Shown: piece after piece, positions 13,018-24,578 of the stretch
Layout of the letters: each line of letters starts with the position of its first letter
Position numbering within the stretch: the stretch's first letter is position 1
Source: Beverwykella pulmonaria
Lineage: Eukaryota; Ascomycota; Dothideomycetes; Pleosporales; Melanommataceae
Reading direction: 5' to 3'
Assembly (NCBI GenBank): GCA_001599595.1
Contig: BCHH01000005.1
Span: 2,652,804-2,716,803 of the forward strand
DNA: 64,000 bases
Notes under the pieces: model-generated
The model's database searches: none
What the model saw: the letters and a program-made list of their open reading frames with translations, nothing else
What the model was told of the DNA's origin: nothing
Position numbers and translations under genes: made by a program

Positions 13018-13912
13018 GCTTGCGAATGGAGCCCTTTCGGAATCGGTGTTAGGTATACGTAACGGTAAAAATTTGGGTATATGGGGAGACGGTAAGTGAG
13101 AAGAAGCAACCGACAGAAGAACAAAGAAGGCCAGCAAGCGCCTAAGTAGTCTTCTCGCAGTCGCACGACCCAGAGCTCAGCCTCAAATGCTAGACCTGAT
13201 GTTTAGCGCGGGGTCACTCTAACCGCCGTGTCAAAGCCAAACAACCCCGCCCAAGCATCTTGGGTGGCTGCCAAGCAATTGCCATCCATGTCACCGCAGG
13301 TAAGCCAATATCTTCTAGATATTAATCAATACTCGTCTGGACTGTGCGATGCAGTTCATCTTAACAAGACTCAAAGAGAAATTCAGTCAACACCAAATTC
13401 GAGCAATTGGCGAGATACACTGCAAAGCAAAGGCCGAACCAGGGTCAGTAGCGCTTGCAAACAACAAGCTAGAATTCGTGTCTATTTTTGATTCACTGTG
13501 CCGTAAGTGCATAAGGAGAGTCTTGGGGCATCAGATTGGTACATTTTCGAAAACCATGGTTGCTAAGGCGATTATTATCATAACCCGAGATTACTGAGGA
13601 GATAGTTCAGTGATGGTGGAAACTAGGATGTAGAGTATATCAATGCGTAGGAAGCCTTGATGGCATTCTTGCCGCCCGTAAATACATGAACGAGCTCCAT
13701 ATTATATATCACACATGAGCCGTTCCAGTTCATACCCAGTTTATCGTCCATTGCCGGGACCACCCACCGTCATCACGACGAGCCATGGATGCGCGAAATC
13801 TGCAAAAAAATGCTAGGACCACGCAGTACCTCGCCGCCATATGAGATGCTGGAGTTGGTACAGTCTAGCCCGAGAAAAGCACCCGCAAGAAAGCCCCGAA
13901 GTGGGTAGCAGC
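13018..13912. other. Intergenic, no gene seen
   Basis: Promoter side of the AIM24-like gene and 3' side of eIF2-beta. Short frames here show no family features. Confidence 0.5.
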
Positions 13913-15191
13913 CTAGCCCTGCTGTCTCTTCCTCTTTCCGACCTGGGCAGAGAAACCAGTCTTGATAGCCGTGACAGACCGCCTCGAGCCGCAGGAGTTG
14001 CAGGTAACAAAGTACAACCGGTTCTCGCCCTTGTTAAGCTCTGTGTCGGGGGACCGGCACGTTTTGCAGGTAACGTATTCGACAATGTATCGGCGGAGAA
14101 CGTTCTCGATTTGCTTCTGCTGGAAGCGGCCCTTGATTACTAGACGACGGCTGCCGTCTACGGAGCCAGAAGTTCCCAATTCGGCGAACAAGAATTGCGT
14201 CACATGCTCGTCGGTTCGCTTCATTCGCTTGCAGATTTCGGAGATGTTGGCGAAAATGGTCTGGGGCATATATGTTAACATCGCAGCATCGAGATAGGGG
14301 GGGAATGGACCGTACTTTCTTGTTCCCTTCACGGAGACACTGCGGTGGAGGTATCTTATAGCTCTTGGATCCGGAAGAGGCGAGATCGGGATGTGTCGAG
14401 TGGAGCAGCGTGAAGAAGCGGTTCAGTAGCAGGGTGTAGCTAACGGGTGCCGTGGCGTCGTGCTGCCAGATGCCAGTGCCCTTCATCATGTCGCCCTCCT
14501 CGACTGGTTCAGCGGGTTCTGCCGCGGCTTCGCCATCGGCCTCCTCACCGGCAGCTCGAGCGAGCTCTGCCTCGAAGTCGCCTGTGTCGGCCTGGAAATG
14601 ATCAATATTTGTACGCTCCAAAATAAGTGCGAAGGACCCACCTTTGGCTTGCTCTTCTTCTTCTTCTTTTTAAGCGCACTGAGATCCACCTCGCCATCCG
14701 CAACCGCCTCCTCATCGCCCTCTTTCGGCTTGCTGCTCTTCTTCTTCTTCTTTTTGGCGAGGTTGCTGAACATGTCCGTGACCTCGTCCACCTCCTTGTC
14801 CGGCTCGCCTACATCTCTGCGATCAGCACACATTCTCCGTGACATGAATATTGGTGTGGGAGTGCGGTCGGGGGGCCTGCCATCCGCGGGGTACTCACCC
14901 GCTGTGTGCGACTCGGCACTGTTCTTGCGGCCGTTCATCTCTATCGATTCAGTGACTTGACCGTCAGAATCAACGATTGTTGCACCCTCGCTAAAAGCGA
15001 CCGATTTGCGGGGCTTACGCTCGGTGGGGGATTCGGCCTGGAGAGGAACTTGTCAGATGAGAGCGAAAAGGACAATATTTCTCGAGGGCGAAAATGTGCG
15101 ACAACCCGCGGGAAGCTCCAAGCACCATCTCCAGCTCGCGGGGAAGTGGAAGGCGGGGGAACAGAAATGAATGACGTACAACGTCTGCCAT
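13913..15191 (-). CDS. SUI3: Translation initiation factor eIF2 subunit beta
   Basis: Five exons join in frame: 15191-15180, 15037-14899, 14814-14642, 14591-14316 and 14260-13913, giving 315 aa. The first exon encodes only four residues. The N-terminal half carries two lysine blocks (six and six Lys) that in this family bind eIF5 and eIF2B-epsilon. The C-terminal core contains [18 protein letters not shown], the helix-turn domain [31 protein letters not shown] and a C4 zinc finger (CKTC ... CNSC). eIF2-beta is part of the eIF2 heterotrimer that carries initiator tRNA to the 40S ribosome in the cytosol. Intron 2 ends CAGAG; only the second AG keeps the frame, since the first gives an immediate TAG. 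The gene is divergent from the MIM2-like gene. Confidence 0.97.
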
Positions 15192-15534
15192 GATTGCGGT
15201 TGGTATATGTATCTCTCTGTGGTATCACAGTCCGCTGGTATTCGGATTTCTGGTAGATTGTGCGCTGAGGACGTGCTTGTGGTGTGGGGGCGTGTGGCGT
15301 GCAAGAAGACACAGGTTGAGTCGTTTTTGAACTTGTGAGTGAGTCGAACGTCGTGCCAAGACAATTCGATATCTCATTGGCTGACATCGACATCACCAAA
15401 GCATCGCCGAACTCAGCCCGCAGCTTCGCTCCCTTCAATCGCTTTCGATCAAGCAACTAATGCGCGGACGGTAGCACGCTCCACGACCCCTCCAGTGCTC
15501 ACCCGATCAACACACCCCACCCTCCTCCGCCGCC
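15192..15534. promoter_or_regulatory. Shared divergent promoter, eIF2-beta / MIM2-like
   Basis: Only 343 bp separate the two start codons on opposite strands, so both promoters and leaders must fit here. I see no clear TATA box. Confidence 0.6.
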
Positions 15535-16006
15535 ATGTCCATGACCAACAGCTCCTCCTTCATTGAGCAGCCCGAGAGCTATTCCGACGGCGACGAGATC
15601 GACTCTCTGCCCTCCTCCGCAACCAACTCCACTGCCGACAATGACGAGTTTGTCTCGGATGCTGAAAGGGAATGGCGGGAGTCGCTGCAGCAGATAGAGC
15701 TAATCCTCACCATGGTGGCGGTGCCCTATCTTGGGAAGTACTTTGGGCGGAAATGCGCTTATTGGGGTGAGTGACGGTCCTTCCGGGCGGGAGAGATGAA
15801 AGAAGAGCTGCATCTGCTAGTTCGATGATCAAGGGGTATTAGAGGGCGTAGAAAAATGATACTGAGATGTATGTGAGGAGCCTTGGCTGACTCGAACCGC
15901 AGGCTGGGCCAAGTGGATGGAGTGGAAATACCCCGTCGAAATTGTCGTCACAAGTCCAAAAATATTCAGGGGCGCAGGAGCCATCGAGGCTGCAGCATCC
16001 CTATAG
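15535..16006 (+). CDS. MIM2: MIM2-like mitochondrial outer-membrane import protein
   Basis: Exons 15535-15766 and 15903-16006 (136-nt intron) join to 111 aa. An acidic, Ser-rich N-terminus (SDGDEIDSLPSS ... DAEREWRESLQQIE) precedes one hydrophobic helix of about 20 residues (LILTMVAVPYLGKYFGRK) and a basic, aromatic tail (YWGWAKWMEWKYPVEI). This layout matches Mim2, a small subunit of the MIM complex that inserts helical proteins such as Tom20 and Tom70 into the mitochondrial outer membrane. The assignment rests on the acidic stretch-WRESL-helix-GRK pattern; I could not align it. MTNSSS, two codons downstream, is a possible alternative start. Confidence 0.68.
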
Positions 16007-16416
16007 TCACTCTCCTCCGAAGCGGTGCGGGTTCAGCGTTGTAGGAGTACTGGGGGGGCATATAACAATAAGGGCGTTCGGGTTCACCATATATTTAGAG
16101 GAGTCATGCATGCACTGAGGAGGCTCGAAAGTCGGGCCGTGTACAAAATATAAATCGACCATGGAGCATGATTTGAACGAGTCTGGATTGCAGACTAAGG
16201 CTAGAGATGTGTTTGGTCGAAGAGAGGCTCCTCACAACCATAGCTACCACAAGCATACTATACACGAAGCACAAATACCCGAGAAATGCCACAGGCACCT
16301 CGTTAAAACTCAGCTCAGCGTTGCCAACCCACCCCAATAGACTCTCACCTAGTACCCCTTTGGAGTAGCTTTGAACTCCCAATAACTATTTATTCTGCGT
16401 CGTTATGTTACCCTTG
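16007..16416. other. Intergenic, no gene seen
   Basis: Downstream of the MIM2-like gene. Nothing recognisable on either strand. Confidence 0.5.
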
Positions 16417-17025
16417 TTAGCCCGAATACGATCCCTCCCCCTCCACATCCGCCCCTCTTTCAACGTCCCACCTCTTCTCAATTTCCAGCCTCGTCTTACT
16501 CTTCGGCTTTCCCTCCTTGACACGGATCTTCTCAAAATATATGTACGCGCCATAGAAGACGAACGAAGTGTTTTCAGCACAAGAGCCCTTCTTCCAACGA
16601 AAGTTGTTGAGCTACTTCGATTACAGTTTCTTGTCAGTGGTCTGGCACTGGGCAGCGACGTGTCGCAGGAACTGGGCAGCTGTGGCGCCGGAGTTTTGGA
16701 GGTATGTGCTTATTTTCTAGCGGATTTCGTCGCCGGTATCTGGGGGTTTGTGGTCAGCGTTGCTCTAGCAAAGGAATTGGTGGGCTATCATCAACAGCGC
16801 AATGGTGTACGTACCATAGACCTAAACATCATCTGTCATCTCCCTAGCTAGCAAGCTACCCGAGCCTTTGTCTGGGCCGTTCTGGCTCATGAAACACGAG
16901 TACGTGTTGTTGTTCGTGTTGATGGTCTTTTGGAACTCGCCGACTCTCATCTCACTGCCATCGATGAAGGCGCGGATTTTGCGGCTGGACTCGTCGATTC
17001 GGATGGGATGGGCGATGCATACCAT
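16417..17025 (-). pseudogene. DUF7726-like protein pseudogene (two repeats)
   Basis: Read from 17025 downwards, a first repeat is intact (DESSRKIRAFIDG, then MRVGEFQKTINTNNNTYSCF, then MSQNGPDKGSGS). After a break a second repeat occupies one frame down to 16417, with TGDEIR, a stop, ISTYLQNSGATAAQFLR, two more stops, then NTSFVFYGAYIYFEKIRV and KPKSKTR. These paired blocks resemble the DUF7726 domains of fungal nuclear-type proteins of unknown function. The three in-frame stops (TAG, TAA, TAG) sit where Arg or Gln codons are expected and are each explained by CAG or CAA changing to TAG or TAA. The 5' part upstream of 17025 could not be joined in frame. The family name is from memory. Confidence 0.68.
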
Positions 17026-19600
17026 GCAGCATCACTTTTTTGATGTTAATGGGCTACATTCCACTTCTCGGTCTCTACCCGACCACTCACCCCAACCGCG
17101 CTCCGCCCCGTGTTCTCCTTACCGAATCCCATAACACACCTCACAACTCTGCCCAAGCTCCGCCAGCGATTCGAATAGCGATGGCTAAGTCGCCATCGGC
17201 CACTCTCGCCCCAAAGACGTAGTACAAGCTTCGTCATCAGCCGGCATTGTGAAGACACTGATAGTGGTTCAGCGGGGCACAAAATTGCGGATGCAGGTCC
17301 GTAAAAGTTGAAATAAGAGGTTCGGTTCTGGGAAGGAGCTGGGCAAGTGAAGAAGAGAACAGCTAGGTAGATATAATAGCACAGATAGTGATGATTGTTA
17401 AGATAAAGGTGAGTATTCTGGAGGCTTCTTGCAACTTAGTATCGATTTATTCTGCAAACGAATGCTATCGAGTTTTTCTTGTCGTGATTGGGTCATATTG
17501 GTATGTCATTCTGGTTGACTGATCGGCGATGAACGCATTTCTTTCAACTGCGTTAGCACTTGTCGCTGCTTGTTATGTTTGACGTTTCTAGAATGTAAAG
17601 CTTCATTCATCATCATCTTCACCAAAAATATCAACTACAATTGCAAAAATAGATTCTTCATTGGCGTCTCTTCGCAAACTCGAGAAATTGTTCAATATGA
17701 CAGTACAGAAACTAGGCACTCCGTCACAGAGACCTCTATTACACAATTAAATGAACTGAATGACGTAAAACGTAAATATATTAGTAGAATTGGAGCAAAC
17801 TCATAAAGTTCCCAGATAAGCCTACTCAAGAAGCGGCTCGCAGGTATGGAGGAACTCATTACGCTTGGGAGTTTCTGCACCACAAGAGAGGAGACGCTGA
17901 GCATAGATTTGTATCTTGGCGACATATGGTTCTGGGGTACTTGTCTCCAGGTCAGCCAATAATATCTGTTCCTTAAGAAATTCTATTGGACAACGTCACA
18001 TCCTCCCAGTGTTTGGAATAAGGCATCCTTTCAGCAGCATAGCCTCACAGACGCGTCCCCGATGCTCGTATGAACCTAGGAAGTATATAATCAAAGAAAC
18101 GAGAAACAATGGCGTCCAAATGCTGCGGAGGGGCTTTCGCAAATCATGTCTATTTGAATATATGTAAAGCGTTGCCCCAGATGTTGGTGTTTGAGACACT
18201 CAAAGACGAGCGCCGGATTCGGATGTAGGTGTAAGATCGATATAGAATTAAGATCTTCCAAAACACGAACATCCTAGGAGATCCTTCGATCTACATCGCT
18301 CGTGCTTGTCTTGTAGTCCTTCGGAGTCTTAGAAATCTCGCAATGTAAAACCGAAAGGCCCATCAACTCGGTGGCTGGGGTTACTTCATTCCAAACTTGG
18401 GGGTCAAAATCCTAAGAATTCTGCTTACGTTGACCGGAATTCGACAAGGAATGATAGTTTAACGTTTCCCATCATATGTGATATGACGTGATGGTATTTT
18501 CAGTAGTCCAATAAGCTGCACTCCAATCCTGCCAAGCTTTCTGCAAGGTGCCATCTTCGAGTTGCTTCTTTTTGGCCCCCATACTCCCGTGGCTTTGCTT
18601 TCTCCGCTTTTACATCTTCGTTTACCCCTTCGACTAGGTTTTGTATACGTTTGCCTTCTTGTATATTTTGATCGACATCACGTTTGAGGTTGAGTAGCCG
18701 GATGCTATGCACACCCTACAATGTATTCGTTCTTCGCAGATTTAGAACCCACCAAGGCTAAGGCATATAGCCATTAAAATCATGAAGCTTGTCCGTCGGC
18801 CGGATTTAGGCATCCACCGGCCTCCGATTACGCAACATTTACTCTGTCGAGAGGACTTTGTGCCGATCTCATAGAATTATTGGAACTAGCGGGATGTATG
18901 AGAAAAGTCTACACAATTCTCCCAGATACCACAATGGGATCGATCACATGTTTATAAAGGTGCAAGGGCATGCGGTAGAAGTCTAGCAATTATTATACTA
19001 TTCTGATAGGTCATTTTTATTACTATATCCAATCGCTTCCAGAAATCGAAGTCTTTCTATCAAACCGCGAACACATGGCGAGATGCACTTACCTTCATAG
19101 TATTGCCAGTCAATGGGTCTGTTCCCTGATCTACATGAGCGCCCTATTCTAGGCAAAAGAGGCAGAGTGGAACGTAAGCAGAGGTTGTGTCACTTACCAC
19201 TTCCTCCCCTTCCAGTCAATGCAACATACCAGCTGTTCCTTATAGATTACCATGCTTGAATACTAGGAGAAAGGATTCTCGTACGAGAGGGGTACGGAAG
19301 CTCGAAGGAAGACATTCACAGCCTCGAATGATGATCAGCTCAGTACATACACGAGTGTTGGATGGTAGATCGAAGGAAGAGAGTCATAGCCTCCAATCAC
19401 TATCAGTTTAGAATGAGGCTAATTTTCACTCTACATCATGCTGCGGACTCCAGTTGAGCCGAAAAGGTATAAAGAAGACTCAACGTCCTCCGGATTTCAA
19501 CAGATCCAGCTCATCATACAATCACACAATCACACACTCTTCATTCAACTATCCACTACCAAAACAACCCTCAAATCTCTTCTTCATCACCTCTTTGAAA
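17026..19600. other. Gene-poor tract
   Basis: Contains the unresolved 5' side of the DUF7726 relic (to about 17250) and AT-rich sequence. A 70-residue charged, helix-prone frame on the minus strand at 18500-18712 looks protein-like (KRDVDQNIQEGKRIQNLVEG) but has no recognisable family and may be a fragment. The leader of the small secreted protein ends this stretch. Confidence 0.45.
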
Positions 19601-19987
19601 ATGTTCACCAAGACCATCCTCGCTACCGTCGCTGCCGCTCTTTTCGCCGGTCAAGTTATGGGTGCCGCCGTGAATGCCAACCGTGGCGTCATGAATGCCG
19701 AACGTGCTATCTTGATTGCCCCCGACCCAAGTATGCCCCCTTTACCCTCCTCATGAAGTCAAAGGGAACCACACTAAAGCTTCTGTGTCTTACAGTCAGT
19801 GCCTGTAACTGCCCCAACAACTGCCAGCACAAGAACGGCGATAGCTGCAAGTTCTACTCGCAGGGCAATGTTCTCGCTGGAGGTAAGTGACGTTTAAAAC
19901 GAGAGGTTGAGTATGGTGGTTGACTAACGATGTCATGCAGAATGCCAAATCAACGGCAATGCCGGGAACTTGATTTGCATCGCTTAG
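19601..19987 (+). CDS. Small cysteine-rich secreted protein
   Basis: Exons 19601-19730, 19796-19882 and 19941-19987 join to 87 aa. A signal peptide of about 22 residues (MFTKTILATVAAALFAGQVM, then GAA) is followed by a short pro-like stretch and a compact C-terminal domain with six cysteines (CNC, NNC, DSC, GEC, LIC), enough for three disulfides. The gene ends in CIA-stop. Small size, secretion and even cysteines are the usual marks of a candidate effector or antimicrobial peptide, but no named family is recognised and the role is open. It sits alone in a repeat-rich, gene-poor tract, which is common for effector genes. The reading frame is held across both introns, which supports a real gene. 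Confidence 0.85.
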
Positions 19988-21267
19988 GCAAATGGCTTTT
20001 TTGGTTTATGTTAAGTTGATCACGTCACTTACCACTAATATATATGAGTCGGGAGCAGGGAAGCTGGAAGACGAATTTGGGAGTCTGTAGCAGGGTGTTA
20101 GACTAGTTGATCGCAAACCACACTCGTTTATCATCTGCAATCTGTTTAATTGATGTTTGAAGCCACAAAGTAGCACTAATCCCCAGAGGTGAGAGGGAAT
20201 GCCCAGTAGTTAAGAGTGTGGGCGTTTCTGATCCATATATCGTGACCCCTTCACTAATTCTGCTTCCTTGGAGAAATAAAGAACTTGACCTAAGATGAAT
20301 CTTCCTACGAGCAATAGCTAGCTACACTCTAAATTTCAACTTCGATTTACAATGGTAGGTAAACTGTTGGTATTACGGTGGATTGCTCTATAGATAACAA
20401 TGACTCAGAAGGGGGACTGTGTGGATTAAGCGAGATCCGCACAGGCATAAATATACGGCCCCGGCAATTTAGAAGGAGAACACACCCGAGAATCAAAACC
20501 TACAATTGGCAAGCTAGCAGAGGACTTCGACGTCGCTGCTAGCCCTTGCTACGTAGAAGATTCGTGGTCACAAGCAATCCATACTCTTTCTACCGTACCC
20601 TGCGCTCTTGCACCGCCGTGGACTAGCGTTCTGCGAAACCCACGGGCAGTCGATTAACAGCGTCTATAGTACCTTCCCATTTCACGGGCGGGTATACCGA
20701 CATAAACCCTACCTTCAATTTATTCATTACTTGTGTTAATAAATACCGTACGCTGCGTTGATGTTATCCCAAGACCGGGTCCCGTTCATTCATTAGAAAA
20801 AAAATCACAAAGACGGCCGCTAGTCAAAAGAGAATGCATCTCCAGACCTCCAGAACCCGGCTTCATCTATGGGAATAGAATTTCAGCGCTCAAAAACGAC
20901 TCGCTCACTGCCACATGGTGAAAATATTAGAGTTCCGAGGGGTCGAGATGGGGCGAGGCGGTAATCAGTGTCCCTTCCGTCAATTTGCGCGCCCCAGTTC
21001 ATAAAATCGAAGGCTTGGGCCATGGTACACGCGTATTCCAAGACTGGGAGATCTAGGGATTTCATATTCGTGATGTTGAGCCTGATATCCACTAAAAGAG
21101 CTATCCTTGCTAAAGAAAAGTGCTTAACCGAGAGCAGGGCGGATAATACAAGACTCTTGGTATCTGTTAGGGACATTCATAACTCGTAACGAAAAGGACG
21201 GGATACGCTCAAGAATAAAGGTGCTCCCGTCTCCATTGTCAGAGGGAAAGATTTGCCCATGGAAGCG
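19988..21267. other. Intergenic, no gene seen
   Basis: No confident gene. The stretch may include more of the 5' part of the LINE relic, but I see no reverse-transcriptase motif. Confidence 0.45.
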
Positions 21268-21883
21268 AGTGCGCCTTTGAGACGAAGCAGGCGTTACAAA
21301 AGAATGCCCGTGCGGGTGGCACGAACAGACCGTACAACACATAGTCTTCCACTGTCCAAGATACGACCGCGAGGCGTTGCTGCCTCACGTGCGCAGCGAA
21401 CGCCTACAGGAAGTGCTGGGAGACCCCCCTCAAGCATAGCAGTAGCAAAGTGGTTCATACAACAGAACGTCTTGCGAAAATTTGCGGTGGCAAAGGAGCA
21501 GTCAACGGATACCAACAAGCAGACGGGCTATCAACGTGGGAACAAAGGAGCAACGACGGTGAAGCGACTACCTGAACTGAACTGAACTCCTCTCCCCAAC
21601 TCTCTTACACTCTCTTACACTCCTACTTTCCTACTCATACTCTCGCTCTCTAATATTCTATTCTCTTATCTTGATTTCCCCTGCACGAGGGCAAGCGTGA
21701 AAGGACGGGCGGTCGAGAATTAAGGAAAATAAGCTATATACGCTCAAGAGCGTATAAACAGCACATAAGGCACACGAAAGGTTTTCCTTGTACATAGGTT
21801 TCTCCTTAGGCAATAGTCTGCATAGCTCTATAGAGGGCTGGTAACAGACGGTAAATAGAAATAATAATCATAATCATAATATA
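21268..21883 (+). mobile_element. Non-LTR (LINE, Tad/I-like) retrotransposon 3' end relic
   Basis: From about 21284 the plus strand encodes the Cys/His knuckle that ends many fungal LINE ORF2 proteins: CPCG, then EQTVQHIVFHCPRY, i.e. C-x-C-x8-H-x4-C. It is followed by the C-terminal tail (VRSERLQEVLGDPPQA), two in-frame TAG codons and remnants like KWFIQQNVLRKF. Beyond the stop lies a pyrimidine-rich untranslated region and a tail of short TAATCA-type repeats at about 21860-21882, which marks a LINE 3' end. The copy is 5'-truncated or degraded. The stops fit CAG-to-TAG changes. Confidence 0.72.
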
Positions 21884-22064
21884 GGAAGATTCTAGCGTCC
21901 AATGTTTCCAAAGGTTGAGTTGGTAGATTCTAATACCCCTGATGCTAGATGATTCCAATATTTAAGTATCTGTTTTCAAAATGCCGCCAACGGTGGTCTC
22001 TATCCCGTCATAGTCCAACAACCCAATTTGTAACCGATAAAGGTAAAATTTTGGATAGGAGAGT

Positions 22065-22107
22065 GTTGGTATCACGTGATTTCTCAGCGTTGGTATCACG
22101 TGATTTC
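22065..22107. repeat. Twin 19-bp direct repeat with ATCACGTGAT palindromes
   Basis: The 19-bp unit GTTGGTATCACGTGATTTC occurs at 22065-22083 and 22089-22107, a 24-bp period. Each unit holds the 10-bp palindrome ATCACGTGAT (22071-22080 and 22095-22104), whose core CACGTG is the E-box site for bHLH factors. No gene start lies close by, so this may be part of a transposon rather than a promoter. Confidence 0.75.
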
Positions 22108-24578
22108 CCCGCTTTGGCGGCAGTCACATGATCAGCTTTTTGAATCAAGACAACTTCACGAACCCCCACAGCTTAGAACCTTAAGAATATCATCACCACA
22201 CAAGCAGGACACTAATACTACGGTATTGGAGCCCACTGCTACGTGGTAATACATTCAACCAGCCGTTTACCTCTACTGTGACCGTGAATACCCTCGGGGT
22301 TACCGACAGAGAGGTTAGTCTCCCATATTCCCAATACAGGCACCCCACACCTTCGCTCTTCAGAATGCAGCAAAGCTCTTCACGGTTATGCGCTTCCCAG
22401 CATCAATGGTACAAATCTTACACGCAATACTTTCGCGATCCACGAATAACCAACAAAATTTATCTCCATTCAAAAAGACGTAAAAAAAGGAAATGAGGAG
22501 GCACGTCTGGAACTATCAAGCTGCGGAGTGCAGCAACGTAGTGTGCATAACTCAGTTGACGTCAAGTATCCTACCACTAGAAGATATGCCTAATACTTTT
22601 ATTTCTTACTAAGTCTAAACATTAACCCTATACAAGCACTGACGAGCAAAAGAAAAAGACGTCCATATAATAGGATATTGAAGTTATGAAGCAGCGCAGT
22701 GATAAGTTTTCGCCAGTGTGACATCTCTATCCAAACCCAAGGAAATCATCAACGCCCTCGCTATAGAACTTCCTACACCGAAAAAAAAAAGCACAAACAG
22801 AGAAATGCGAAGCCAAACAAGATAACAGGTTGGGTTAAGCTTCATAATTACGTTAATACTCATAACTTTACTTTTGTGCCGTCAACTACCAACTAGTGTG
22901 CCACTATCTACAAGACGACCCGTTCATAGCGATTGGATAAGTGGTTTACGTCGTGCTACAAATCTCGGAAAACGAAGCTAAATATGAGCCATTGGGAGGA
23001 ATGGCAACCTGGAAAGGGAAAGACTGTGGGGATTGGTGAAAGCGGAGGGTGTTTAATGCAGACCAGACATGCGAGAATGCATGCGTGAGTGTTGAAGTTT
23101 TGAATTTGATCAATATCTGCAAGAGTGAGACGATGTAAGAAAAAGAGGAAAAAGCAAAAAAAAGGTGTTCAAGAGGCGTAGGACAAGCCTGCAGAAGATC
23201 GACTTGGGCGGGCGAAGAAGCAAGCAGTGTGGCGTAGTACATTTCGCGAGGCGCACGCCTTGCGAGAACAACGTACGGTCCCGTTCTGTTGTTTTTGCCG
23301 AAGAAGCTTCTGGCTTAATGCCATATCTCCGAATACTCCACAGTGACAGTCATCGGAATTGGCGAGAACTACTGGACTCAAAGTCTCACGACTTAGTCAT
23401 CAATCATGTGGACTGGTGGTGCGAATGTGTCTTGCCCAGTCTGGACGCTCCAAAGCCCTCGAGAGACACCGTACCACAACCAGCACTCCAAATCGACTGC
23501 CGAAAATGATCCCGCGCCGCTCACGCTATGCCGTCGGCGACTGGAAGGAGCTGAAACCGATGTTTCTTCTGAGGAACTCGCCATGCGAGTATTGAGCGCC
23601 ACATGCGTGTCGACTTGCTGTTGGACAGAGAACGTGGGCTGAGCGCATCCCTCGCATCTACATCGCATACGCCATCCAGGTCCTCCTCGCCCTGTCTTCG
23701 TCGGCGTGCAATCCCCGTCGTCGAAAGAGATCCTCGACGTAATCCAAGTTGCAACGCGCCATACCCTTGCACCCAGTCTGACGGGCGTCATGTTTCATGG
23801 CCTCACGACTTTTCCCATATGTAACTGAGACATTGAACTGTCTGGGTGTCGCGATAATGGGAGGCAAGGGATGGAAGACGATTGTGTCATCCCTGAAGAC
23901 CTCGTGGCAGGTAGGTAAGAGTGTTAGAGGTTGCATGCGAGGCGTAAAATGTTTACCTCAGCGCTTCGCATCACGGCGTGGAAGAGCATGGAGAGAGACG
24001 TGGACGTGAGTGAGATGGGTGATGAAAATTGCATTCATGCTGATGTTGTCGAGTGAGGTCGAAATAGAGTTGAACTTCTTGGTGGGTCAAGCAGCTGGCC
24101 ACGCGGCTTTCCAGATTTGACATTCATCAAACTACCAAGATCCGACGGACAACCCGAAATGAAGTGGAGATCATTTAAGGTTGTTTGAACGTCAAGGGAA
24201 TGTTTGCTAGTGGAGTCGATATAAGAGCGTGAATTACGTTAATTAGGGCTGCAGAGCCAACAGCAAAGTGTTAATACAAAAACACATCAACAAGACGATC
24301 GTAGACTATAAGACGAACATATTGAACCGATGGTGAATGGCTGCAAGCAAGAATGCATCACAAGGGAATAGGCACAAAATTTCTAGTCAAGTTCTTTAAT
24401 TCTCGACACAACCCCCCGTCACCGTCTACTAATTACAATTACTCGAAACCCTGAACACAAATGGATATCGTCTTGGCCTTTTTTCCCAACCGAAGACAAG
24501 AACTGGAAACCAAATGCACTACTCCATCATGCAAAGTCATAGCCTACCAGAGGATAAGCTCTAATTGGTATATGACAT
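22108..24578. other. Gene-poor tract
   Basis: Several short frames overlap near 23165-23800 on both strands, but none shows a domain, a signal peptide or consistent splice sites. I cannot call a gene here. Confidence 0.45.

Noticed and set aside
12186..13052. Long Ala/Val and Leu/Arg-rich plus-strand frames
   Set aside because: They are antisense to the CAG/CCG-rich AIM24-like gene; the composition comes from the repeats.
15880..15905. TCGAACC string that looked like a tRNA B box
   Set aside because: No A box or cloverleaf fits; it lies at the intron end of the MIM2-like gene.
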